Positions 47,330 through 60,334 of a stretch of DNA of 64,000 nt are shown here, in pieces. The stretch covers positions 38,596,707-38,660,706 of the forward strand of contig OZ024736.1 of the NCBI GenBank assembly GCA_964016875.1, written 5' to 3'. The notes under the pieces were generated by a model. That model was not told where the DNA came from and made no database searches. It saw only the letters and a program-made list of their open reading frames with translations. Position 1 is the stretch's first letter; each line of letters starts with the position of its first letter. The DNA is from Fallopia convolvulus (Eukaryota; Streptophyta; Magnoliopsida; Caryophyllales; Polygonaceae). The position numbers and the translations under genes are program-made.

Positions 47330-48259
47330 ACCTTTTTCTCTTGAAAGGAGAAGAATACCTGTTTAAATCCAATCCTCCGCTTTCAACAGAAGCCATTCTT
47401 TCGCTTCGGTGCTCCGGAGGGAATACATTGCGGTTCACTGCTCTAGATTCCATTCCTCTCATCTCTCGCCTTCACGGACCGCTGATCTTTCTCTCGAGCG
47501 ACTCCGGTCAGAATTAGGCTCCGCCGCCGGCTGGTATTTCCTCTTTCTATCTTCTCTCGTATCTCTTGGATTCGTGTTACCGGTATGTTATGAGATTCAT
47601 CTGGTTCATGGATTTGGTTTTCATCGGCTTCTGTTTTGTGTTGGATTATGTGAATTGCGGTTATATAACGGGTCTTTTTGTATGTTTTTGAGGTCTCCAT
47701 TCGTGAAGGTTAAAGCTAATTAATTGTATGCTAGGGTTCGGTGAATGTTTTACGGGCTTGGCTGTTCGAATTTCGCAACGTTTTTTTTTTTCCGTAAAGT
47801 TTGGTTGACGATGTTGTGTTCATATTTTGCTGTAATTTTGGTCGCATTGATTGAATCAATCTCGAGAATTACTACTGGATTAAATAATATTACTGTAGAA
47901 TTTGGCCAATTCACCTCCTTTTAGAGTGTTAGGTCCAGAAAAATCTGTTTTTTTTAAAAAAAAATTTCAAAATCCATGTCCCACTTTGTTTCAGATTCAG
48001 GTCTGATTTAGACGGGTGAAAGCCCCTGAGTCCCTGATCCATTGTTGCTTTGACTAATTTGTTTGATTGGAACGCTACGAAGACAAGTTTCTACTTTGGT
48101 TTTGCTTTTCTGTTAACTGTTTCTTTTTGTTTGTGTTCCCAGTCACTGTAGTTCAAAAAAGGTGTAAATCTTTTTCTTTTTGCAGGGGAATACTTGTCTA
48201 TTGTTTTGGTCTTTGATCTCTATATCTGTGATTCTTCATAGCTATTGAGTCAAATTCTG
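47330..48259 (+). promoter_or_regulatory. 5' leader of the Ca2+-ATPase gene, with an intron
   Basis: A CT-rich leader exon appears to end at 47533 (CCGGCTG|GTATTT). An acceptor TTTTTGCAG|GGGAATAC at 48185/48186 gives a 652-bp leader intron. A leader intron is common in plant P-type ATPase genes. Transcript start unknown. Confidence 0.5.
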
Positions 48260-51200
48260 ATGGGTAAAGGAGGGGAAAGCAACAGGAGTGATGAGAAGAT
48301 GAATGGCAAGCCAGTAAAGAGTGGCGATACCTTTACAGCTTGGGCAAAGGATGTAAAGGATTGTGAGGAGAAGTATGGCGTGAGCCGTGATTCTGGTCTG
48401 TCAAGTGAGGAGGTGGAGAAACGGCGTAAGATATATGGGTTGAATGAATTGGATAAGCACGAGGGGCAGTCCCTATGGAGTTTGGTCTTAGAGCAGTTTA
48501 ATGATACTCTGGTCAGGATTCTCTTGTGTGCTGCAGTTATCTCTTTTGTTCTTGCTTGGTATGATGGGAACCACGGAGAAAAGAAGGACATTACAGCTTT
48601 TGTGGAGCCATTGGTTATATTTCTGATATTGATTGTGAATGCCATTGTTGGGGTTTGGCAAGAGAGCAATGCTGAGAAAGCATTGGAAGCCTTGAAAGAA
48701 ATCCAGTCTGAACAAGCCACTGTCATTCGGGGTGGGAGAAAGTCGCCCGGCTTGCCTGCCAGAGAGCTTGTACCAGGTGATATTGTTGAGCTTCGAGTAG
48801 GCGATAAAGTCCCTGCTGACATGAGGGTTGTGAGTTTAATCAGCTCAACACTTAGGGTTGAGCAAGGCTCATTGACTGGTGAGAGTGAAGCTGTCAGTAA
48901 GACCACTAGACCGGTTCCTGAAGATTCAGAAATTCAGTCAAAGAAATGCATGGTATTTGCAGGAACAACTGTGGTGAATGGACATTGCCTTTGCTTGGTT
49001 ACACAGATAGGGATGCAGACTGAGATTGGGCAGGTTCATTCACAAATTCACGAGGCAGCTCAACATGAGGAAGATACGCCACTAAAAAAGAAGTTGAATG
49101 AATTTGGTGAAGCTTTGACCGCTATAATTGGACTCGTTTGTGCTTTAGTGTGGCTTATAAATGTAAAGTACTTTCTTACTTGGGAATATGTTGATGGGTG
49201 GCCTACAAATTTCAAGTTTTCCTTTGAAAAATGCACATATTATTTTGAGATTGCTGTGGCATTGGCTGTTGCTGCCATTCCAGAGGGTTTACCAGCTGTC
49301 ATAACGACGTGCCTTGCTCTTGGAACACGCAAGATGGCTCAAAAGAATGCCCTTGTGAGGAAGTTGCCCAGTGTTGAGACTCTTGGTTGCACTACTGTGA
49401 TCTGTTCTGATAAGACTGGAACCTTGACTACTAACCAGATGGCTGTTGCTAAGCTAGTTGCTATGGGTGGTAGTGGTAAAAATGTAAGATCCTTCAATGT
49501 CGAGGGGACAACTTACAATCCGTTAGATGGTAGGATTGATGATTGGCCAACAGGAAATATGGATGCAAACCTTCAGACAATTGCAAAGATTGCTGCTCTT
49601 TGCAATGATGCTGAGGTGGAACAAACTGGCAATCAATTTGCTGTGAATGGCATGCCCACTGAGGCTGCATTGAAGGTGAGACAGTCTTTACTTGGTTTCT
49701 ACATTTTTTGCTTTTCAAGTGGACATATTTTATTTCGAGTCTGGAGATAAATTTATCATACAATTCTTTCTTGCTTCAAACAGGTGATGGTTGAGAAAAT
49801 GGGGCTTCACAGTGGTTCGGATGCTTCTTCAGGAACTGACCTTCTGCGTATGTGACAATACACTTGAGTTCTTGAGCAATGTATTTTTTTTTCCCTTGTA
49901 GATGTATTATTTGCTGATTATGTCTTAATCTCTTCATTTTTCTTATTGTATTGTTGAAGGTTGTTGCCAAGTTTGGAGTAAATCTACAAATCGCATAGCA
50001 ACCCTCGAGTTTGACCGTGATAGGAAATCCATGGGAGTTATAGTCTCATCTAGCTCTGGAAAATCGTTACTAGTGAAGGTATTTTCACAAAGTTCCAATC
50101 TTTGTAGCTTTTTGGGTTATTTGCTCCTTTTCCCCCTTCCCATCCTTCCTTTTTAATTAAACTTTTTTTTTTTCTCAATCTTCATTAATGTCTTTTCTGC
50201 TGGTTCTCTTTCAATTTACCTTTCTTTTATGCTTACATTAGTTCTGATAGAGTTAGCAATATGATAAATATACAAAGGAAGAGAGAAGAATAAAACATCA
50301 GTATAAGCAATCAGGAATCAGGATAGTACCCCTACTGCTCTGCATTTAACAAAATATTGCCTCTTCACACATTTGCTGTACTGTCCACTGTCCAGTGGAA
50401 ATTTGATTCCATTACTACCTCATCTTGTCTGACAGGTTCACTAAAGGATAATCATGTTTCATCTTGTCTGCATATTAACTTGCTATTACGACCTATTGAC
50501 TAAAAACATCTAAACTATGCAACATTGTTGCAGGGTGCTGTGGAAAATTTACTTGAGAGGAGCTCCTTTGTACAACTGTTGGATGGTTCTATCATTGAAC
50601 TGAACCAAGGCATGAAGGATGCTATCTTAGACAGCCTTCATGAGATGTCTACCAGTGCTTTGCGTTGCTTGGGATTTGCATACAAAAATGATCTTCTAGA
50701 TTTTGACACTTACAATGGTGATGAAGATCATCCAGCTCATCAACTCCTGCTCAATCCATCTACCTATCCTTCAATAGAGAGCAAACTTATCTTTGTTGGC
50801 ATGGCTGGAATAAGGGTAAGTTTGTTTTTGGTTTATGCTATTATCTTCATGTATAAAATTCTTATTATTTTCTTACTTTTATCTTCATCAATGAAGGATC
50901 CTCCCCGTAAAGAGGTTCGTCAAGCAATTGAGGACTGCAGAGCTGCTGGCATTAGAGTCATGGTTATCACAGGGGACAACAAGAATACAGCAGAAGCTAT
51001 TTGTCGGGAAATTGGCGTTTTTGGAGAAGATGAAGATATTAAGTCCAAAAGCTTGACAGGGAGAGAATTTATGGAAATTCGTGATCAGAAATCACATTTG
51101 AGACAAACCGGAGGACTCCTGTTCTCTAGGGCTGAGCCAAGGCACAAACAAGAAATTGTTCGGTTGCTCAAAGAAGATGGAGAAGTGGTTGCCATGACTG

Positions 51201-52512
51201 GTGATGGAGTTAATGACGCTCCTGCCCTTAAATTAGCTGATATTGGCATTGCCATGGGCATTGCTGGGACAGAGGTATTTTACCCCTCAATGACCTCAAT
51301 CTTGCATCTAGTGTTACATTGCGATTTCTTTACTTTTTTGAGGACTGACTGCTTTCTTAGTATCAATGTTTGGTAACTTGTATCTTGTCCATTTATCAGG
51401 TTGCAAAGGAAGCGTCTGACATGGTCCTTGCTGATGACAACTTCAGCACTATAGTCGCTGCTGTGTCGGAAGGTAGATCGATTTACAACAACATGAAGGC
51501 ATTCATCAGGTTTCCCTCTTTCTACCCTTTAGCTCAAGAATTTTGGATAACAGTTTGGAGTTTGTTTGATTTGCTATATATTTATCCCGAGGTCTTTATA
51601 TCTTCACAGGTACATGATATCCTCAAATATTGGTGAGGTTGCTTCAATTTTCCTAACAGCTGCTCTAGGCATTCCCGAAGGCCTGATTCCCGTTCAGCTT
51701 CTGTGGGTCAATTTGGTAACTGATGGCCCTCCAGCAACTGCTTTGGGTTTCAATCCACCAGACAAGGATATAATGAAGAAACCTCCACGAAGAAGTGACG
51801 ACTCCTTGATTAATGCTTGGATTTTGTTTAGATACCTGGTAAGATATATAGTACTTTGTAAGTTTTAAGGTTTCATCAAAATTTGACATCTGAGTTGCAA
51901 GCTGACTTTGGCATGTTAAATGCACAGGTGATTGGTCTCTATGTTGGATTGGCTACTGTAGGAATTTTCATCATATGGTACACACACAGCTCTTTCTTTG
52001 GTATTGATTTGAGCCAAGATGGCCATTCACTCGTCAGCTACTCCCAACTTGCAAACTGGGGCCAATGCTCTACATGGGAGAATTTCTCAGTTTCTCCTTT
52101 CACAGCTGGGTCTCAAGTATACAACTTTGATGCCAATCCTTGTGACTACTTCCAAACAGGAAAGATCAAAGCCACAACTCTCTCCTTATCTGTCTTGGTT
52201 GCCATTGAGATGTTTAATTCCCTAAACGCCCTTTCTGAGGACGGTAGCCTTGTGTCAATGCCCCCTTGGGTCAACCCTTGGCTTCTTGTTGCCATGTCTG
52301 TTTCATTCGGCCTGCATTTCTTGATCCTCTACGTACCATTCCTTGCTCAAGTGTTTGGGATCGTTCCTTTAAGCCTTAATGAATGGTTCTTGGTGCTTCT
52401 TGTGGCTTTGCCGGTTATCTTGATTGATGAAGTTCTCAAGTTCATTGGAAGATGTACTTTCAGGCCAAAGAGTTCACAAGCGGAGTCGGTTCATAAAGCT
52501 AAAGCAGAGTGA
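48260..52512 (+). CDS. ECA1: ER-type P2A calcium-transporting ATPase
   Basis: Eight coding exons: 48260-49675, 49784-49847, 49960-50078, 50534-50815, 50897-51274, 51400-51509, 51610-51838, 51928-52512, giving 1060 residues, the usual length for plant ECA1/ECA4. It pumps Ca2+ (and in plants Mn2+) into the ER using ATP. Motifs seen: TGES in the actuator loop (LTGESEAVSKTT), PEGLPA in membrane helix 4, the phosphorylation site CSDKTGTLTT with Asp384, and the hinge MTGDGVNDAPALKLADIG. The C-terminal membrane segments (WVNPWLLVAMSVSFGLHFLI) are complete. The start MGKGGESNR fits the family N-terminus. Introns are phase-consistent. ECA1 and ECA4 are near-identical paralogs in Arabidopsis, so the symbol marks the group rather than a proven ortholog. 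Confidence 0.96.
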
Positions 52513-53155
52513 GAAGCGGCTTTTACCGGCTTTTACACCAGGATTCCGAGTCTCTGCAGTTTCTATCTTGCTATCGTCGACACGGGGTGTTTTTTACAAT
52601 CGTACGCTTGGATATAAATGAAATGTAAGACACTACACAAAACTCAAAAGAAACAATTTGCAAAGGCAGGAAAAAAAATGGTTGTGTTTCCGCATGTCCC
52701 TGATGCCTATTTTTCACAATGCAGTTCAGCTGCCATTATTTTTTAGATTAACTTAGCTGTCATTTTTTAATGTTCTGAACAGTTTGATGAAATTGTATTT
52801 ATAGAATGTTCTTTTTAAGCAATACAGGTATTTTAGTTCTGTATTTAGCATTTATTTGCCTTCTCTACGCTATGTTTGTGGATTACAAATTACAAGCAGC
52901 CTGCCTCATGGTTCTTGTTTATACAGGTAAACACATGGACCAGGTGAAAGTTCAGTCTCTCTCAACTCTTTTGTTGTGAAAAATAAATCCAGCATTCACA
53001 CTTTCAATATTCTATAGGCAATTACAGGCCCATGTTGGGCTACAATATGCTATTTTTTTTTCTTCAAAGAACAACCTGGTTAATTCCATCTTTTTATCAA
53101 CCTTACAAGCACACACAGAGATTGATATATATAGCTTCCATTGAACTGAATATGT
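52513..53155. other. Convergent 3' regions
   Basis: Space between the Ca2+-ATPase stop codon and the stop codon of the minus-strand gene at 53156. It should hold both 3' UTRs. No other feature seen. Confidence 0.5.
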
Positions 53156-54041
53156 CTACATAACTGGACTGCGGCCAGACTTAACAACAGAGCCGGTTTT
53201 CGAACCATAGATTAGACTACGTATAGTCGGAGCATCAGCCATATGAGGGGGCAATTTGACACTGATAACTTTACCACCTGATCCAGGTGATCTTCCTCCT
53301 CCTCCTCCTTTGACATTAACAGGTACAGACTTAGCACTGGCTTTATTTTCTGGCTTCTTGAAGTCTTTATTTTCTGGCTTCTTGAAGTCCTCTCTTGTGA
53401 TCGCGCTTGTTTTTGCAGAGGCTTTGACTCTTATTGTGGACATGGGAGGCTTAAACTTTGCTGGTGCCATGTTCTTGACAAACCCTGCTTTCATTGATCC
53501 GGTTGACCCTTTTTGGCTCGTTTTTGCAGCTGTTTTTGGGTTTGCCTTTACATTTATAGTTTGTGGCTTAGTACCTGCATATGCATCAATTGATGAATCA
53601 AATCAAATGCAATTCACTTCTAATTAAAAAAAAGAGAGAGATAGAGAATCTGTTTATAACGTTACCTTGAACTTTGATCATGGGGCTGAACTTGGGATCC
53701 TTCTTCCAAGGCTTGCGTGTTGTCTGCCTTTTTACCATTTTGGTTCCAAGATCATCTTTGGAGTCTGAGCAAAGAGAGCTTGAGTTTGAGGTTGAGTAAT
53801 AAGGATGCTTCATCTCAATAACCGCCTTCTCTTCTTTTCCTCGGATTCTGTTGGATTCCAACATGATTGATCTCAATGATCTGATCTCTTTATTGAGGCC
53901 AATGCAAATGTTGGTCAAGTTAGCCATGGCTAACTCTAGGGTTTGCAGTCGTAGCTCATTGGATTCTGTCGTCCTCTTGATTGCGCTCATGGTGGCTGTA
54001 GCCGCTTCTTCCCTCGTGTTACCTCCTATCTTGATTGTCAT
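53156..54041 (-). CDS. Uncharacterised coiled-coil and basic protein
   Basis: Two exons on the minus strand, 54041-53666 and 53574-53156, giving 264 residues; the junction reads IKVQG|TKPQT with GT/AG borders. The N-terminal third is helical with a heptad-like pattern (LRLQTLELAMANLTN, then LNKEIRSLRSIMLESNRI) and probably forms a coiled coil. The rest is Lys/Ser/Pro-rich and likely disordered, with a Gly-rich patch (VKGGGGGRSPGSGGK) and an in-frame 24-bp duplication giving DFKKPENK twice. No family recognised and no signal or membrane segment. The start is the first ATG of the open frame. It is divergent from RPP30, with 572 bp between start codons. Confidence 0.7.
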
Positions 54042-54613
54042 GTGGCGTCTTTCGATTGATGATGGTTTGGATTGGAGAATCAGAAAGAAAGCCTTTGATT
54101 ATGCTGAAAATCTGGCTCTTGGGTTTATGGGGGTGGCAAGGGCGGCAAAAAATGACTTAGTATAGGAAAACTTGATCAAAGTAGTTGCTTGCTCGTTTGG
54201 TGCTTTGTCATTAGGACCTTGGACTAATAAGATAATAGAATGTATATTTTGGTGGTTTAATCAACAATTTTGTCGTTATCAGTTGCATCAGGATTGCCAT
54301 CCAACATTAAAAAAACAAACCAAAATGGTTAATATGGACTTCTTAATTTTCTCAAATTGTGCTGTGATTTATTAAACCAGCTTCCCTGGACTATATAAAC
54401 CTATCTACGAAGCTTCTCAATATCGATGTGGGATGGAAGAAGTGGGAATTTTGGGCTTCAAACAAAGTCCAGCCATTTATTGCCCGCCAAGCCCAATTCC
54501 ACCCTTCTTCAACCTCCTCGCGCCAAACCCTAAATTACAAACACCTTCCAACCTTCATCAGCCATTACTTTCTCTTCCCCCACTCTGCTCTTCGTCGACA
54601 CTGTAAATCAGCA
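54042..54613. promoter_or_regulatory. Shared intergenic region of a divergent gene pair
   Basis: 572 bp between the ATG of the minus-strand coiled-coil gene and the ATG of RPP30. It must contain both promoters and leaders. No element was assigned beyond a possible TATA-like CTATATAAACC at about 54390 that points towards RPP30. Confidence 0.5.
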
Positions 54614-57600
54614 ATGCAGTACTTCGATTTCAACATACCTTATTTAGAAGACCCTCCCTCCGGCAAAACGACGCCGTCGGAGAGGGCTGCTAGAAAGAAG
54701 GTTCGCCTGAAACTCGTCGTCAAGGCGGTGGAACTGGGATACTCGGGCGTCGCTTACAACCGTTCGATCAAGGGCGTCATGTCCGAATCTGACCGTTGCT
54801 CCGTCTCGCTCTTCCCTCTTCCCTCCCTCCTTACCCTTCTCCCTTCTCTCTCCTCCTCCGCCACCTTCCACCGCCGCATTCTCTCCGGCGAACATGCCGC
54901 CCGCTCCCCCTTCCGCCAGTACACTCGCATCACCGTCTCCGTCGACAACCCTTCCCAGTCTTCCGCCCTCAATTCCGGCAACCCTATCCTCAAGACCTAC
55001 GATTTGGTTGCTGTTCGGCCGATGAATCAGATTGCTTTCGATCAAGCCTGTCAATTTTCAGAGGTATCGCTAGTGTTTTTGTTTGTTATCGATCAAAACG
55101 AATTAGTTTTAGTCTGTTTTTAGTTGATGCTGATCTTCTTATTTTGTCTAAAGGTGGATTTGATTTCCATTGATTTGTCTGATAAAATGCCCTTCCGACT
55201 GAAGCTTCCGATGGTCAAAGCTGCTATTGCGGTTTGTTCGTCTCACTCTTTATCTCCTCTTCCTTCTGATGTTTTGAATTGGTAATATTTATGGTAACAT
55301 CAATGAATTGATGTGCAGAGAGGGGTATACTTCGAGATTACATACTCGAGTCTTATAGGCGACATTCAAGTCAGAAGACAAGTGATATCCAATGCCAAGG
55401 TGAGATTTTTGGCATGTGGCGTTCTTATTTTGTTGTTTCTCTTCTGGCATTTTGGTTGTTGTTGTTGTTGTTGTTGCTGCTGCTGCTGCTGCTGCTGTTG
55501 CTTTGCGTATGCCATGTACAAAAGTTTGTCTTTTGTTATTATCTGCTGCATTTTTCTTGGGAAATTTTGTTGCTTCGGTGGCTTGCTAGATAAAATTGGA
55601 CAGCCTCCTGGAATAATTTGATTAGTCTGTATGTTGTACTCCTGGAATAATTTGATTAGTCTGTATGTTTTACTCACTCAATATGTTGATATTGAGTGAC
55701 TTCTGTTACACACTGAGAAGAAGGGTCCATTCCTCCTAAGCTGAATGAATAATTAGAAGCAGATTTATGTTATGTACTAGTTACAGTAGCCTTCTTTGTT
55801 GTTTGCACTATATCAAAGCTGGTTATTCATTTGGAAGGTTGTCTTCATCTCCTGTCTTTTCCTTTTTTCTTATTTTTTGATATATGGCTTAATTGGTTAC
55901 TTTTATACTTTTTTTTTATCTAGTCTGATTATTCCACCATATTTGCTATAATTAAATGATCGTATATAACACTATCCTTGTTTTCAGCTATTGGTGGATT
56001 GGACTCGTGGAAAGAATCTGATTGTCTCTAGCGCTGCTCCGTCTGTTCTTGAATTCAGAGGTCCAAATGATGTTGCAAATTTATTGTCTTTGCTTGGTCT
56101 TGCAACTGAACATGCAAAGGCAGCTATTTCAAAAAATTGTAGGTATGCTATAACATGAGGAATCAGAGCCGTATGATATTTTTTCACGCAAATTTTACTT
56201 TATGTGTGTTGATTACCTTTTTGACTCCTATTTCTGTCTGTTTTGCAGATCTCTAATTGCTAAAACCTTGAGGAAAAAGCTGTACTTTTAAGGAAGCCAT
56301 TAGAGTGAATATGATGCCATCCGCTGTGAATTCTGATCCAAAGAAGCCTTGGATCATTGACTCGACCGAGTGGGATCCAATCTCTAGCGGTGAAGGTGAC
56401 TTGCTTTTAGAGGATTTGGCAAAGTCTTTCTCTGAAGCCAACAAAGGGTCTGAAACTTCAAAATCTAATGGTTTCACTTCATCAGTGAACAACGTTGCAT
56501 CACAAGGTCTTAAGGTAACAAATTTAGGAGCTCAAGCTAAAAACAATGATGTTGCTAATGATAGTATTGCTGCTTGCAAGGAATCTGTGCCATCTAGTGA
56601 GACAGAGACAATCAGATTTTGCTCTCCACGAAAACCCATGTCATTATTCAGCACTCCTCTGGATCATTGTGGAGATGTTTCTAATACTATTTTGAAACCA
56701 TGTTTATCCAAGTCTGAGAATGTTCTCACTGATTCTGTGAACACTATAACCTCTTCTGTTGCCTCTGAGTCTAGGCTAAAGTCCTCTGGCATTCTGGATA
56801 TAGGTTTTGCTCCTATTATGATACAGGAAGATCAAAGGTCTGCATTTAGTCAGAAATCAACCATTTTGAATGATGTAGAAGTTGGCACGGCAAAGCAAAG
56901 TGATTCTGAAGTCTCTGCTCAGTCCAAAGATTTAAACTTTGTGTCTGAAATAGTGCAACCAATGATGGTTGATGATGTTAATGCTGATTCAAGTTTGAAA
57001 GATGTCACAGTACCAAGTTCATTGACTCAGACGGATTTAAAAGATCAATCTGACCCGTCAGTAATCTCATCTGATTGTTCGGTTGAAGAGGATTTAGAAG
57101 TAAAGGAATGTGAAGAAACTGATAAGAATGTGATCTCTCATTCTGATAAATTGGTGGATCTGGGCTCAGGTAATGAGGGAAAAGGTGGTGATAATTTGCT
57201 AGATAGAGATCCTGCAGTGAAGGATGGGTTACTCGAGGAGGAGATGAGGCATAAGGAAGCAGGGTCTTGCAAACAAGAAAATAATATATGTTTATCAGCT
57301 AATTCTGATGACAAGTCCCATGTGGATTCTTCTAAGGGAATAAGCAATACCAATGATCTGTTAACTCATGACTCTATGCTTGATGGGGAAGGAATGGATT
57401 TTGAAGGAGAAACCCATGTTGAAGCCAATTATCAATCAAACGTATCAACCAAATCAGGTGCGATTAGAATTAGATGGCTATTTGTTGTCACTATACATTT
57501 TTACCTTTACGGATTGAATTGTGCAAATATCACATGCACTTGTTAGTTACAATATCTTTTAGCACATTTGATTGTATGCAATCCTAGTTAACTTCTCTTT

Positions 57601-57751
57601 TTTAACTGTTTTGGTGTTGCTGATGCTTCTTTATGCAGTTAACCGAAGAATTCAACAAAGAGGATATATCAGATTTCCCTTCAAGCATTTACTGCAAGTA
57701 CCTTTTAAGAGGAAGGCTGTAGCATACAGACACAAGATAAAGAAGAGATGA
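54614..57751 (+). CDS. RPP30: RNase P/MRP subunit p30 homolog, with apparent frameshift
   Basis: Exons 54614-55063, 55154-55231, 55319-55399, 55988-56142, 56249-57457 and 57639-57751. The start MQYFDFNIPYLEDPPSG, the block AVELGYSGVAYNRSIKGVM, and ITYSSLIGDIQVRRQVISNAK to GPNDVANLLSLLGLATEHAK are the Rpp30 barrel fold, which binds RNA in RNase P/MRP for tRNA and rRNA processing. As read, the frame stops at 56289-56291 after AKTLRKKLYF, giving 268 residues. One extra T in the run at 56286-56289 separates this from a long open extension (PWIIDSTEWDPISSGEG onward) and a basic last exon (VNRRIQQRGYIRFPFKHLL). If that base is ignored, the exons sum to 2085 nt (694 residues) in one frame. Plant RPP30 proteins are known to carry a long C-terminal extension. 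Either a real frameshift or a sequence error. Confidence 0.9.
55455..55500. repeat. (TTG)n/(CTG)n microsatellite in RPP30 intron 3
   Basis: Seven or so TTG units followed by about seven CTG units. Flanks show no duplication, so it is a simple repeat and not a SINE tail. Confidence 0.85.
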
Positions 57752-58954
57752 ATAAATCATGTTGTCATCCTAAATTTTTGTTACCAGTTGATGCGGCTTA
57801 TACAAAATAGATGAGGTAATACACGAACCTTGTATATATATTTTTCGCCTTATTAAATTATCTCTCACAAGCAGTCGTTACATGGGATGATATGAAATCA
57901 ATATAAATTTTGTGTCTTCTTAATGTTATTATTCATTGAAGTGCAATTTGGCCTCTTAGCTAATACGGGGTACTCTATTAAGAACACCTTAACTTTATAG
58001 AAGATGTCAGATTCTCTCATATGATAATTAGCACCAGGAAAACCGTCCCTTGTGTTCATATTGTCTGCATGTCGTTGTTTTAGTGTTGTATCTACCTTCT
58101 TTCAGGATATTATTACGAGTATGAAGTTAAAATATTTAACTAGATTAGGTCCATGAGGATAATTTTGGGACCACAATTACTCATCTCTACTTTGCTCTGA
58201 AACTGGTAGGTTGTCGAATTTGAGATGTCCATTCTCCAGCCACAAGTTAGGCAAATGGCTTATTCAACACATTTACCTTTTTGACTTTGGCATACCACCT
58301 CACCAACATTCTATTTGCTCCAACTTTCATCATCTCGAGTCTTTTCTCTGCATAAGTTTGGGTTTGAAGCTTTTGTGCTTCGGTGTAGTGGATGAATCAC
58401 TAGTTGTTAATTGACAATTTGAAGAGACCTATTTTTGATAAGCTTATTAATCATTGTAGTTAATTTACAATTTCAATATCCATGTGGCCTGCAAAAGTTT
58501 ACCAACTGGAATTAGTCTTCTCTCTTTAAAGAGGCTTTTTGTGTTTACTAATTTTAAACATTTTGTTAGAAGAGCCGTCCTTTGGCAAAATAAGCCTAGG
58601 AGGGTAGGATATATTTGGCAGCTTGATTAGTTTAGGAAAAAGAAATAGCTACATTGGAAGTGCTTCTCATGTGCCTCTATCTTCCTTTTGCCAAAGAGAT
58701 TGTGTGTATATATATAATAGGCTTTGGCTAGCTTCTGGTTGGTCCCTCCTCCTCATCATTCTTCTTCACTACGCTAGTCCGCCTGCTTCTCATGTGCATG
58801 CAAACATCCGATCCGCACTCGTGCGCGTGCTCTCTGAGGCATCAAAAAGTATGTCAAAAGCCCCTTTGTTTCAAACAATTGCCTTAAACAAGGACCCTAT
58901 AAATAACGAGTTCGTGTCTAGCATTCCAATTTTTGAATGAGTTGTATGTTTAGT
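57752..58954. other. RPP30 3' region and spacer
   Basis: The first 200 bp are the likely 3' UTR. The rest has no gene I can support; the ORF at 58623-58940 is not protein-like. Confidence 0.45.
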
Positions 58955-59065
58955 ACGGCCGAGACCGGGGTTGAAAATCCTTTGGCACCCCGTTGCCAAG
59001 AGGTTTTTAAACCGGAGACCTTTGGGTACTACCAAGGAGGTCTTAACTGTTGAATCGTAATTGTA
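58955..59065 (-). mobile_element. Possible diverged SINE
   Basis: On the minus strand it shares the order CAGTTAAG, then TAGTACCCAAAGGTCTCCGG, then GGGGTGCC with the SINE at 42398-42494 (GGTTAAG, TACTACCCAGAGGTCCCCGA, GCAGTGCC). No tail or target duplication was found, so it is old or partial. Confidence 0.4.
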
Positions 59066-60076
59066 GGATTTATTTTAATGTTTTTGGATCCGATTGAAGA
59101 TATCAGATCGGTAGAAATTTGGTGCAATGCTGGTTCCTTGGTTAGTGGTTACCCTACCACTAAGGAGAAATAAGTTTGATATTCACGAATGAAGATTGTA
59201 AATATAATAACTGAGCAACAACGGTGGCTGATAAAAGTGAAAGTAAGAAAGAGGCTAGCTAAGAGCATTTGCAGTCCTATTTGCCCCTCTTAAAGACACG
59301 AGATTCATCATGGTCAAATTAGCCTTTTGCTTCATTAACTATACAAAGTGGGAATCCAGATTCCGGATTCCCTAATAATACCATTAAAAAATTGTGATCG
59401 TGTTGTTTTATTGTTATTACATAAAGTATTAGAAGAGACCAAATGATTATCAGACAAACGAATATTTGGTAGCACTTGGAAATGCAAGTGTGCAAACTAG
59501 CATATATACAATCCAAATAGGCTCTTTTTTGAGGTATTATTTTAAGATGATGTTTTAACTTTAAATGACTTTAAATAACGCTTTATAGTTGGTCTAGCAG
59601 ACGGTTAATTACTGAACAAAGCTCTTTGAAGTCGCGATCTTCATGATAGCTAGAACACTCACAAAAATAAAAAACTTTTTTGAGGAGGTATATTGAATTT
59701 TGAGCAAGTAAAAAACTTTAATTACATGGTGAATTCTAGAACGTTCTTAACAAGTAGCCAAGTTGCAATTCGAGGAAATTGGGATCAAGGGTGCGAAAGG
59801 AGGTTGACTTACCTACCTAAATGATTACATGAAATATGTATGTAACCCAAAGTTGGATACTCTAAATTAAAACGTCAAGATGTAGCTATTCCATTCGAAA
59901 CTGAAAACTATCACCTCTGCCCTTAAAAATATCCTTTAGGAATCAATCAACTCAAAAGAAGGTTGGGGAAAAAACGGCTACCTACAAAGGAATGTGATCA
60001 ATAATGATATACGTATCTTCCAGAACAAATTACAACACAACTAATCAATCATGACTTTATAAGAACCCAACCATGG

Positions 60077-60080
<4 letters not shown>
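59066..60080. other. Spacer, nothing recognised
   Basis: AT-rich, no coding, RNA or repeat structure supported. Confidence 0.4.

Positions 60081-60162
<82 letters not shown>
60081..60162. repeat. (AT)41 microsatellite
   Basis: An uninterrupted AT run of 82 bp, about 170 bp downstream of the CCT gene stop codon. Such long AT arrays are usually variable in length. Confidence 0.97.
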
Positions 60163-60165
<3 letters not shown>

Positions 60166-60334
60166 TCCATGCATGACATGCAATACACAAATCATAATGC
60201 ATGTGTCATTATCATGGTAGCCCCCATGCATATATGCACCCATTGAAGAGCTATTTCATACAGATGTTGACACTCGTACATGCACTATATATTAATTAAA
60301 TACGATAATTACTGCTAATCGATCAACAAATTTA

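Noticed and set aside
53256..53627. 123-codon plus-strand ORF
   Set aside because: It is the antisense shadow of the two-exon coiled-coil gene, which has GT/AG borders and phase continuity.
55455..55500. TTG-rich stretch in the RPP30 intron as a second SINE tail
   Set aside because: No SINE body and no flanking duplication; it is a simple TTG/CTG microsatellite.
58623..58940. 105-codon ORF as a gene
   Set aside because: No recognisable domain, no splice partners and composition like its surroundings.
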